36,733 nt of DNA from assembly GCA_902552985.1 (NCBI GenBank), contig CACDII010000007.1, forward strand, positions 1-36,733, written 5' to 3'. Below, piece after piece: positions 16,163 through 23,055 of the stretch. Numbering within the stretch: the first letter of the stretch is position 1; every line of letters begins with the position of its first letter. Source of the stretch: an uncultured Pelagibacteraceae bacterium. GTDB taxonomy: Bacteria; Pseudomonadota; Alphaproteobacteria; Pelagibacterales; Pelagibacteraceae. Both the position numbers and the translations under genes were made by a program. Under the pieces are notes generated by a model. It made no database searches. It saw only the letters and a list, made by a program, of their open reading frames with translations, and had not been told where the DNA came from.

Positions 16163-16816
16163 CTAAATAAGTCCACTTTCGTTCATTTCAACAAAAGATT
16201 GCACATATTTAGAATATTTTTTATTTCTATTTTCTAATTTGGAATTTAGGATTAATTCATTACAGTAATTAGAATCTACAACATTGTATTTCAATTCAAT
16301 AATATTTTTATCTAAAGATATACCAAACTTATTATTAATATATTTTTTGTTAACAGCGATATTTTGATCTAGTGTTACTCGTATTTTTTTTTTAGGATCA
16401 ATAAAATAAGATCTTTTATAAGAAACTTTAAGTATATTTTTTAAATTATATTTATATTTTGACAGAAAATTTTTTTGAAATTTATCACTATTTAAAAAAA
16501 CCATGAGTTCTTCTTCTTTTTTAAATGGTCCTATTTCGTTTTTATTTTTAAAAGTAGTTTGATTTAATTTTTTTTTTTCTTCAAAAAAAACTTTAGAATT
16601 TTTTATATCATTGTACCATCTAATTCTATATTTGGATCTCTGAGAAAATCCATTTATGTTGTCCCATACATTCCTAAAATTTTCATTATCGATGTATATT
16701 GAATTTACTGTTCTTTCAAAATAGATTTTTTTGAACATTCCAGATATTAAAAAATATTTGTATGAATCATCTCCTTCTAAAAATACGAATTTTTTTTCTA
16801 TTCTACTTTCAGTCAT
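16163..16816 (-). CDS. VTC-domain protein (polyphosphate-polymerase-like, triphosphate tunnel fold)
   Basis: This 217-residue cytosolic-looking protein matches the VTC domain, the tunnel-fold catalytic domain of the yeast polyphosphate polymerase Vtc4 with bacterial homologues. Visible features are the opening RIEKKFVF, SIYIDNENF, RSKYRIRWY with stacked basic residues, FFEEKKK, VSYKRSYFIDPKKKIRVTLDQNI and a late acidic strand, IIELKY. These alternating charged strands are expected to line the tunnel. Bacterial VTC proteins often sit beside CotH kinases and DUF4956 membrane proteins, exactly as here. The start ATG is 1 base from the CotH stop. Whether it makes polyphosphate or another phosphoryl polymer is unknown. 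Confidence 0.83.
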   Translation of the reverse strand: MTESRIEKKFVFLEGDDSYKYFLISGMFKKIYFERTVNSIYIDNENFRNVWDNINGFSQRSKYRIRWYNDIKNSKVFFEEKKKLNQTTFKNKNEIGPFKKEEELMVFLNSDKFQKNFLSKYKYNLKNILKVSYKRSYFIDPKKKIRVTLDQNIAVNKKYINNKFGISLDKNIIELKYNVVDSNYCNELILNSKLENRNKKYSKYVQSFVEMNESGLI

Positions 16817-19396
16817 CTATTTATATATTAAAGAATTAATGTAATCATCTTCCATACTTCCTACAAAAGAGTTATCATTTATTATTAAAGTTGTATTTTT
16901 AGATTGAAGTATTCTTTTTTCATCTAAATTATTTACATTAGTTAAAACTAGTTTTGGTTTTGAGAATTCTTTTTTTTTCGTAAATAAAGCAATATCATAT
17001 TTATTTTCTTTTAAAGTTAAGTTTTTGATATCTGCAGATGAACCATCTTTAACAGCTAAAGCTATATTATTATTAACTATATTTATATTTTGTATTTTAA
17101 CATTTGAGTTTTCACCAACACTTATTCCTTTATCAAAAGTATTTTTAGAAACTAAGTCTTCACCGCTTACTAAAGCTCCAGAAATATCAATACAATCATT
17201 GTTAATAGTTAAACAATTTATGTTAGAAAATTTTAACATACCAAAATCTACATCTAAAGCATCGGCTTTGATATTTTCAAAATAAATATTAGATATTTCT
17301 GATTTAGAATTAATAATATTAATAGCATCTTCGTTATTCGAATTTTTTATAACTATATTGTTCAATTTAATTTTTGAGTTAATAAAATTAACACCACCAT
17401 ACAAAATATAATTATTTAGATTTGGTTTGGACAAATTTTCAAAGTGAATATTTTCAAAATCGAAATTATTTTCATTAAAAATTATTGATCCAGTTCTATC
17501 GCTAGATATAATTTTAGTGTAATTTTTATTATCATTAATAAAGCTAATCTCGCCCTCAACAAAAAGAGTTGAACCATTGATTATATTGATAGCGTTTCCT
17601 TTATTTAATATAAATTTTTCATTTTTATTTATTAAGGAATTTTTGTTTATATTGATGTCAGAGTTTATAGTAAATTTATCTTTAGAAATTTTTAAAACTT
17701 CTGGGTTATCTCTTAAATTTGCATAATTATTTTTTGTATAGATATTTGTATCTATATTTAAAACTATATCTTCTTTTAATTCAAATATTTTTGAATTATT
17801 TTTATGATCAGTAAAAATTATCTTTTTACATGAACTGTTCCAATTTATTTTCATACTGCCAGCAAAAAAATATTTTTTAGAATCACCTCTGTTTTCACAT
17901 TCAAATGTCTCTGCTTCAATGGGAAAATTTGATGACTGATAGTCTTCAAAAATAAATAAACCTTTTGAACTTGATATGCCAATGTTTTCTAATTTTATTG
18001 AATTAATTTTATCTCTTATTAAATTTGCTCTTCTACTTAAATAATTTGTATCATAAACAAAAAAACCTAAACCTTCCCATGTTATTTTGTCGGTTTTAGA
18101 ATAATCAGCATAAATTGATTCATTATACTTATTAATTTTTTCATCATATTTTTTTAGAAATTCATTTACAAAAGTTTTTTCACTAAAATCTTTTAGATAT
18201 TTTATATAAGAATTAATAAATTCATAATTTAATTCTTTATTTTTATTTTGTAAAAATTTTAAATACCATTCTTTATGATCGCAAAGAAATGAACATTTTG
18301 GATTTTCTTCTTGTAAAAAATCTAGCAATATAAACTTTTCAAAAGTTCCAGCACCCTTATGTAAATCATATCCTATTGGCTCAAAAAGACCTGTGGTAGG
18401 ATTATAATATGACTTAACGCTCTTTGATAAAGATCCATGATAGGCACCTGTCAAATCAATGATTGCAAAGTATTTTGCCCATTTATCAATATCAAAATGA
18501 TCATTTATATGAAAGTTGCCTAATTTAATATTGTTTAAAGTAGAAAATAAATCAGAAGTTAATTTTGGAAAATTATTTATCCAGAAATTTTCAGAATAAA
18601 GTTCATATCTTACGTTAGGGTAGTATTCACCAAGTTCCTCACTTAAACCGAAAATTGGGCCATTTCTTTTATTTTGTCTTTCAATTAGTTCTTTCGAAAA
18701 ACTTTCTTCAACAGTGTATACACCTAAATCTTGGTCGTTTAAAAATAAGTTTACTAAAAAATATTTAATGTTAATTAAATCAACATAACCTAATAATTCG
18801 TGAAAAATGAATTCGTAGGTGTGATTTCTTGTAATAGGTTTTTGAAGAGAAAATTCTTCTAAACCCCATAATCTCTTATCTCCTCTAATATCAATTTTGT
18901 AAGATGTTTTATCTTTTTTACGCCAATGTATATTTCTAACACCCTTTGTTCTTATTTTAATATTATAATTTTCACCATTATAAGATATTTGAGCAGGAAA
19001 AGTTCCTGAATTTTTTTTTGGTAATTCGCCACCATTCTCAGAACGTAATTTCCTTTGCATTTCAAGACCTAAAATAGATTTTTGACTAATTTCCACATAA
19101 ACCTTGTCTAAGTTAGATGTTTTAAAATTACTTAAAAAATTTATTTTTAAAATATTTATATAACTCTTGGTATTTCTAAAATCAAAACCTAAGTATTTAT
19201 TTAAAACTTTGTCATTAATTCTTAGAAAAATTGACTTTGGCGAATGTGAGTAATTAATTCCACTATTAAAGTAAAAAATTGCGCCTATTAAAATAAATAA
19301 AAAGGCAGCGGATCCTAATAAAAATATAAATTTTTTAAATATTCCTATTAATCTATCTACAAAAATATTTTTTTTAAGTTTTTTAATTATGATCAA
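16817..19396 (-). CDS. Membrane-anchored CotH-like atypical kinase with C-terminal right-handed beta-helix
   Basis: This is an 859-residue protein. A Lys-rich N-terminus precedes one membrane helix (about 22-43), predicting a cytoplasmic tail and a large extracytoplasmic part. Residues about 110-460 resemble the CotH kinase fold: IKIRTKGVRNIHWRKKDK near 146-163, GDKRLWGLEEFSLQKP, RNHTYEFIFHELLG, GVYTVEESF (225-233) and YYNPTTGLFEPIGYDLHKG with Asp344. The usual catalytic Asn/Asp segment before it reads GAYHGSLSKSVKSYYN, so activity is uncertain. From about 560 to 830, repeated short strands rich in Asn/Ile (IKLNNIVIKNSNN, ISNIYFENIKAD) indicate a parallel beta-helix, common in surface-polymer binding proteins. 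The start is TTG with AGGA 10 bases upstream; no ATG is available. It abuts the VTC gene. Confidence 0.8.
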   Translation of the reverse strand: MIIIKKLKKNIFVDRLIGIFKKFIFLLGSAAFLFILIGAIFYFNSGINYSHSPKSIFLRINDKVLNKYLGFDFRNTKSYINILKINFLSNFKTSNLDKVYVEISQKSILGLEMQRKLRSENGGELPKKNSGTFPAQISYNGENYNIKIRTKGVRNIHWRKKDKTSYKIDIRGDKRLWGLEEFSLQKPITRNHTYEFIFHELLGYVDLINIKYFLVNLFLNDQDLGVYTVEESFSKELIERQNKRNGPIFGLSEELGEYYPNVRYELYSENFWINNFPKLTSDLFSTLNNIKLGNFHINDHFDIDKWAKYFAIIDLTGAYHGSLSKSVKSYYNPTTGLFEPIGYDLHKGAGTFEKFILLDFLQEENPKCSFLCDHKEWYLKFLQNKNKELNYEFINSYIKYLKDFSEKTFVNEFLKKYDEKINKYNESIYADYSKTDKITWEGLGFFVYDTNYLSRRANLIRDKINSIKLENIGISSSKGLFIFEDYQSSNFPIEAETFECENRGDSKKYFFAGSMKINWNSSCKKIIFTDHKNNSKIFELKEDIVLNIDTNIYTKNNYANLRDNPEVLKISKDKFTINSDININKNSLINKNEKFILNKGNAINIINGSTLFVEGEISFINDNKNYTKIISSDRTGSIIFNENNFDFENIHFENLSKPNLNNYILYGGVNFINSKIKLNNIVIKNSNNEDAINIINSKSEISNIYFENIKADALDVDFGMLKFSNINCLTINNDCIDISGALVSGEDLVSKNTFDKGISVGENSNVKIQNINIVNNNIALAVKDGSSADIKNLTLKENKYDIALFTKKKEFSKPKLVLTNVNNLDEKRILQSKNTTLIINDNSFVGSMEDDYINSLIYK

Positions 19397-19418
19397 ATTA
19401 AATTTTTCCTAACCGAAA

Positions 19419-20147
19419 TTATTCATATATCCCAGATCTTGAATATATTTGAATTGAAACATTTTTATTTTTTGTACTTATTTCCTCTATTTTTTTTATA
19501 AAACTTGAAAATTCTTTTTTACTTATATCAAACCAAAAATTATATTGAATAAGGTCTTCGTCAGATGAAAGTGATTTAAGTTTTATGTATTCAACTTGAT
19601 TTTTGAACTGATTAATTACTTCTTCTATACTATTTGAGCCTTTTTTTATTTGTATCTGCAATATATTTGTTGAACTTGCAGTAATATTTTTTACTTTTAT
19701 TTTATCATTATATAATTTTCTAAAATAAAGTATGCTAATCGTAATAGCTGTAGCTAAGATTGAAACCAAAAATTGGTTAGCACCATTAGCAAGCCCAATA
19801 CCTATTATAAAAAATAAGTAAACTAATTCCTCAGGTTCTTTAATAGCAGCTCTAAATCTTACAATTGACAGTGCCCCAACTAAACCTAAAGAAAGAGCTA
19901 AAGAAAATTTTATTACAGTAATTACCAAAGTGGTAATTATAGCTAATGGAACAAAGGTTTCTGAAAAATGTTCTTTATCGTTTAGGCTAGTAGAAACTTT
20001 TATATAAGTAAATTTTACTACATAAGCTAGAATTAAAGATAATAAAATTGCTACAATGAAATTACCTATATTTATATCAATGCTTGAATTTAAAAAAAAA
20101 CTTTCTAAATCATTCCTATTAAAAGTATCTTGAGCGTTGTTTTCCAT
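19419..20147 (-). CDS. DUF4956 family membrane protein
   Basis: This 242-residue protein has about four membrane helices in residues 28-145 and a soluble C-terminal domain of ~100 residues. The conserved core is SLALSLGLVGALSIVRFRAAIKEPEELVYLFFIIGIGLANG, characteristic of DUF4956, with invariant-looking Arg and Glu-Pro-Glu inside or next to the membrane. The C-terminal half looks like an alpha/beta domain (ILQIQIKKG, LIQYNFWFDI). It is the first gene of the - strand cassette, 22 bases ahead of the CotH-like gene. DUF4956 proteins are widely found with CotH and VTC proteins. The biochemical function is unknown; a channel or membrane scaffold for the VTC/CotH pair is speculation. Confidence 0.85.
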   Translation of the reverse strand: MENNAQDTFNRNDLESFFLNSSIDINIGNFIVAILLSLILAYVVKFTYIKVSTSLNDKEHFSETFVPLAIITTLVITVIKFSLALSLGLVGALSIVRFRAAIKEPEELVYLFFIIGIGLANGANQFLVSILATAITISILYFRKLYNDKIKVKNITASSTNILQIQIKKGSNSIEEVINQFKNQVEYIKLKSLSSDEDLIQYNFWFDISKKEFSSFIKKIEEISTKNKNVSIQIYSRSGIYE

Positions 20148-20267
20148 AATAAGTAAACACTTAATTTATATAATCATCTTTTTATCAAAATATTAACAAA
20201 TAAAAAGGAAAATAAAATTCAAACTATTCTTGATGATTATTTTTATTAAATTAAAGTGGTTTATTTA
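20148..20267. promoter_or_regulatory. Divergent intergenic region between DUF4956 and FkbM genes
   Basis: This 120-base gap separates two divergently transcribed genes and must hold both promoters if each run starts here. It is almost pure A/T. I could not pick a convincing -35/-10 pair on either strand. Confidence 0.35.
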
Positions 20268-20990
20268 ATGAGTTTTATCGTAAAATTAATAAACGTATTT
20301 GATTTATTTACTGAAAGAAAAATTTTTCTTAAGTTAAATCAACTATTAAGTAAAGACATTAAGCAGGTTATAGATGTTGGGGCTCATCAAGGAGAATTTA
20401 TTATTAAGTTAAGCAAATTATTTAATATTAAAAATGCTTTTTCTTTTGAACCAAATCCTGAAATTTTCAAAATTTTAAATAATAAGACTAATGACTTACA
20501 AAATAAAAATATTTTAAAAATATTTAATCTTGGATTAGGAGAAAATAATAAAACTGAGATATTAAATATTAATATAGACAGTTCATCTTCAAGCATCAAT
20601 AAGCTCAATGAAGAGTCAAATTACTTTATAAGAAAATATAGAGTTTTAAATTTTTTTAAGAATAAAAATATAACCAGACCTGCACAAATTAGAATAGAAA
20701 AATTAAGTAATATTTTAAATAAATATGAAGTTAATCAAATTGATTTATTGAAAATTGATACCGAAGGATATGAATTAAGTGTTTTAAAAGGTGTTATTAA
20801 CAATTTAAAAGACATAAAGGTAATTTATTTTGAACATCATTTTGACGATATGATTATTAAAAAATACAAATTAAGCGATATTCATACTTTGCTAATTGAA
20901 AACAATTTTAAAAAATATTTTAAAATTAAAATGAAATTTAGAAAATCTTTTGAATATATTTATTATAATAAAAAGTTGTTAAAATTTTAA
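20268..20990 (+). CDS. FkbM family methyltransferase
   Basis: This is a 240-residue SAM-dependent methyltransferase, probably O-methylating a sugar of the surface glycan. I chose ATG 20268; the frame opens at GTG 20256, which adds only four residues. Motifs are VIDVGAHQGEFIIKLSKLF (SAM-binding motif I), FSFEPNPEIF (acidic motif II), the FkbM-typical region around NIDSSSSSINKL, and IDLLKIDTEGYELSVLKGV, the post-I/FkbM signature with KIDTEG. IKVIYFEHHF closes the core. It is the first gene of the + run after the CotH cassette, and its stop shares one base (TAATG) with the next GT2 start. Confidence 0.88.
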   Translation: MSFIVKLINVFDLFTERKIFLKLNQLLSKDIKQVIDVGAHQGEFIIKLSKLFNIKNAFSFEPNPEIFKILNNKTNDLQNKNILKIFNLGLGENNKTEILNINIDSSSSSINKLNEESNYFIRKYRVLNFFKNKNITRPAQIRIEKLSNILNKYEVNQIDLLKIDTEGYELSVLKGVINNLKDIKVIYFEHHFDDMIIKKYKLSDIHTLLIENNFKKYFKIKMKFRKSFEYIYYNKKLLKF

Positions 20991-21769
20991 TGAAAAGAAA
21001 ACCTTTAGTTTCAATACTCATAACAAACTACAATAAAAAAAAATATTTAAATAGGTGCTTATCTTCTTGTGAAAAACAAACGTATGCTAATAAAGAAATA
21101 TTATTACATGACGATCACTCTAATGATGGTTCTCTTGAATTAATAAAAAAATATAAGAATGTTAAATTAGTTGTAAATAAAAAAAAAAGAAATATATCCA
21201 ATCCAATAAACCAAGCTAAAGCAATATTGAGGATTTTTAAATTGTGCAAAGGTAAAATAATTTTCCTTTTAGATGCAGATGATTATTTTAAAAAAAGTAA
21301 ATTAGACAAAATTGTAAAAAAATTTAAAAGTAATTCAAAATTAAATTTCATTCAAGATACTCCTATTTTCTTAAATAAAAAAAAAGAATATAAGTTTAAA
21401 AATAAAAACTCAAAAAATACTATTTGGCCAAGATTTTATCCCACAAGCACAATTGCAATAAAAAGAAATTTTTTCTTAGAAATACAAAAAATTTTAAATA
21501 CAAATAAATTTCCTAATTTGGAAATCGATGCAAGAATATGTATATACGCATTTATAAAAAAAAAATTTAATATAACAAAAAAAAAGTATACCTTTTATTC
21601 TGACGATAATCTTGGCATATCTTCAAAATATAAAAAATTTTCAGTAGGTTGGTGGAAAAAAAGAAAAGAAGCATATCAGTTTATGTTCAATATAATGAAA
21701 AAAAAAAAAATAAACTTTAAAAAAGGTCTTGATTATTATATTACAAATTTTTTAGTTGATTTATTTTAA
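20990..21769 (+). CDS. Glycosyltransferase family 2
   Basis: This is a 259-residue GT-A glycosyltransferase. PLVSILITNYNKKKYLNRCL is the standard GT2 opening, LHDDHSNDGSLE follows, and LLDADDYF carries the DxD-like metal site. WPRFYPTSTIAIKRNFF and the later LEIDARI replace the more usual acceptor-loop motifs. The protein is unusually lysine-rich, and the gene contains a 10-base A run near 21179 and a 13-base A run at 21698-21710, both in codons for lysine. Its start overlaps the FkbM stop by one base, so the two are likely cotranscribed. The sugar is unknown. Confidence 0.85.
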   Translation: MKRKPLVSILITNYNKKKYLNRCLSSCEKQTYANKEILLHDDHSNDGSLELIKKYKNVKLVVNKKKRNISNPINQAKAILRIFKLCKGKIIFLLDADDYFKKSKLDKIVKKFKSNSKLNFIQDTPIFLNKKKEYKFKNKNSKNTIWPRFYPTSTIAIKRNFFLEIQKILNTNKFPNLEIDARICIYAFIKKKFNITKKKYTFYSDDNLGISSKYKKFSVGWWKKRKEAYQFMFNIMKKKKINFKKGLDYYITNFLVDLF

Positions 21770-21771
21770 GT

Positions 21772-22662
21772 ATGAAAAATATTATAGTTGTAACAGGCGG
21801 TGCTGGTTTCGTAGGATCAAATTTAATTAGCTTTTTATTAAAAAAAACAAGTTATCAAATTTTGAGCTTAGATAACTATTCATCTGGAAGTAAAAAAAAT
21901 CATATAAAAAGTAATCGAGTAAATTATCTAAATTGTCATACAAAAAATATTTCAAAAAAACTTAATAACAAAAAAAATAAAATTAATGCAATATTTCATT
22001 TTGGAGAATTTGCAAGAATTTACCAAAGTTTTTTAATGATGAATCAATGTATAGACTCTAACACTATTGGAAGTAATGAAGTTTTTAATTTTTGTATGAA
22101 GAATAAAATTAAACTTATTTATTCTGCGACATCTGCAAGTTTAGGAAATAAAGGAAATGATAAAAATCTTTCACCATATTCTTTTACCAAAGCTAAAAAT
22201 CTTGAGTTATTAAATAATTTAAAAAAATGGTTTAATTTTAAATTTGAAATTATTTATTTTTATAATGTTTATGGACCAAAACAAATATGCAAAGGAAAAA
22301 TGGCTACCGTTATTGGAATATTTGAAGAGCATTATAAAAAAAGGTTACCATTGCCGATAGTAAAACCTGGAACTCAAACAAGAAGATTTACTCATATTCA
22401 AGATACGGTTAGCACTTGTTGCAAAGCATGGAAATTAAATAAGTGTCGTCATTATAGTATTTCCAGTAAAAAAGAATACTCAATTTTAAAAGTTGCCAAA
22501 ATGTTTAAAACTAAAATTAAATATTTATCAGAGAGACCGGGAGAGAGGTATGCTTCAGCTTTAACAAATATGAACTTATCAAATAAAGTTTATAGAGAAC
22601 ATGGTAAAATTGATCTATCTTCTTACATAAAAAATTTTATCAAAAATAATACACGTCAATAG
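21772..22662 (+). CDS. NAD-dependent nucleotide-sugar epimerase/dehydratase
   Basis: This 296-residue extended SDR is of the UDP-glucose-4-epimerase-like type. The coenzyme loop GGAGFVGSNL is at residues 9-18 and LDNYSSGSKKN follows the second strand. IFHFGEFARIYQS replaces the usual HxAA segment. The catalytic area reads YSATSASLGNKG then SPYSFTKAKN, so the Y-x-x-x-K pair is present although the SS-x-YG motif is changed. YNVYGPKQ, RRFTHIQDTV and ERPGERYASAL complete the family pattern. It starts 2 bases after the GT2 gene and is the last island gene before the 5S rRNA. Product identity (4-epimerase, or 2- or 5-epimerase) is not resolved. Confidence 0.82.
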   Translation: MKNIIVVTGGAGFVGSNLISFLLKKTSYQILSLDNYSSGSKKNHIKSNRVNYLNCHTKNISKKLNNKKNKINAIFHFGEFARIYQSFLMMNQCIDSNTIGSNEVFNFCMKNKIKLIYSATSASLGNKGNDKNLSPYSFTKAKNLELLNNLKKWFNFKFEIIYFYNVYGPKQICKGKMATVIGIFEEHYKKRLPLPIVKPGTQTRRFTHIQDTVSTCCKAWKLNKCRHYSISSKKEYSILKVAKMFKTKIKYLSERPGERYASALTNMNLSNKVYREHGKIDLSSYIKNFIKNNTRQ

Positions 22663-22700
22663 CTAAATTTTTTGGTGAAAATTTTTAATTAAAATTAATG

Positions 22701-22728
22701 TTTACAACAACTTTTTTTAGGGTATAAA
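22701..22728 (+). promoter_or_regulatory. Sigma-70-type promoter for 5S rRNA
   Basis: A TTTACA -35 box (22701-22706) and a TATAAA -10 box (22723-22728) are separated by 16 bases. Transcription would start about 7 bases later, right at the predicted 5' end of the 5S rRNA (22735). The fit of spacing and start supports a dedicated promoter. Confidence 0.6.
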
Positions 22729-22734
22729 ACGTAC

Positions 22735-22850
22735 GCCTGGTGATTATTGCGAAGGTGTAATACCCGATCCCATTCCGAACTCGGAAGTCAAGCCCTTCTG
22801 CGCCGATGGTACTTTGTCTTAAGACATGGAAGAGTAGGACGTTGCCAGGC
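22735..22850 (+). rRNA. rrf: 5S ribosomal RNA
   Basis: This is a 116-nt 5S rRNA. The 5' end GCCTGG pairs with the 3' end CCAGGC to form helix I. The conserved loop region CCCGATCCCATTCCGAACTC is present, as are GAAGTCAAGCCC and GCGCCGATGGTACT, the usual bacterial 5S core, and GGAAGAGTAGGACG. No 23S or 16S lies next to it: upstream is a nucleotide-sugar epimerase gene and downstream, 11 bases away, rpmJ. Unlinked 5S is a known SAR11 trait. A promoter is visible directly upstream. The exact ends are set by helix I and could shift by one or two bases. Confidence 0.96.
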
Positions 22851-22861
22851 TATAAAAAGTT

Positions 22862-22987
22862 ATGAAAATAAAAAGCTCATTAAAATCTTTAAAAAAAAGG
22901 GACTTGAATTCTAAGTTAATAAGAAGAAGAGGTCGAGTGTATATAATCAATAAGACCAATCCAAAGTTTAAAGCAAGGCAAAAATAG
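22862..22987 (+). CDS. rpmJ: 50S ribosomal protein L36, zinc-free form
   Basis: This is a 41-residue protein: [14 protein letters not shown], then [23 protein letters not shown]. The SLKSLK start, RRRGRVY core and NPKFKARQ end match the alphaproteobacterial L36 type. No Cys is present, so this is the C-minus paralogue type that does not bind zinc. The ATG lies 11 bases after the 3' end of the 5S rRNA with no terminator-like hairpin between, so it may be read through from the 5S promoter. Such a short gene is easily missed by length-filtered gene calling. Confidence 0.93.
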   Translation: MKIKSSLKSLKKRDLNSKLIRRRGRVYIINKTNPKFKARQK

Positions 22988-23010
22988 TCATCATGTGACG
23001 TTTGCAAAGA

Positions 23011-23038
23011 TTGATATTTTTCAAACTATCACTAATCT
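23011..23038 (+). promoter_or_regulatory. Possible promoter for the pnt operon
   Basis: TTGATA (23011-23016) and TAATCT (23033-23038) are separated by 16 bases, about 17 bases ahead of the pntAA ATG. The gap between rpmJ and pntAA (68 bases) is large for this genome, which fits a promoter. In such AT-rich DNA chance matches are common. Confidence 0.35.
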
Positions 23039-23055
23039 GAAAAAAATAGTTCTTT

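Larger units (their letters stand above)
4090..22662. other. Variable cell-surface glycan island
   Basis: This is a block of about 18.6 kb of accessory genes between conserved dcw genes and the 5S rRNA. It contains five or six glycosyltransferases, three SDR-type sugar enzymes besides Gmd/Fcl, a UDP-sugar dehydrogenase, an initiating sugar-phosphate transferase, a methyltransferase, a formyltransferase-like fusion and a CotH/VTC/DUF4956 cassette. Orientation flips four times, and coding sequence is visibly richer in A-runs (AAA lysine codons) than in the flanks. A hypervariable region next to the 5S gene is described for SAR11 genomes. Assignment to that region is an inference from the right flank. 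Confidence 0.7.

Noticed and set aside
17025..17285. 86-codon + strand frame antisense to the CotH-like gene
   Set aside because: It lies opposite the beta-helix repeats and reads as low-complexity; no independent evidence.
22665..22690. Hairpin AAATTTT-loop-AAAATTT followed by T-rich sequence after the island's last gene
   Set aside because: The stem is only A-T pairs in an A/T background, too weak to call an intrinsic terminator.
22819..23007. 62-codon - strand open frame across the 5S rRNA end and rpmJ
   Set aside because: It is antisense to a clear rRNA and to the L36 gene, with no recognisable protein features.
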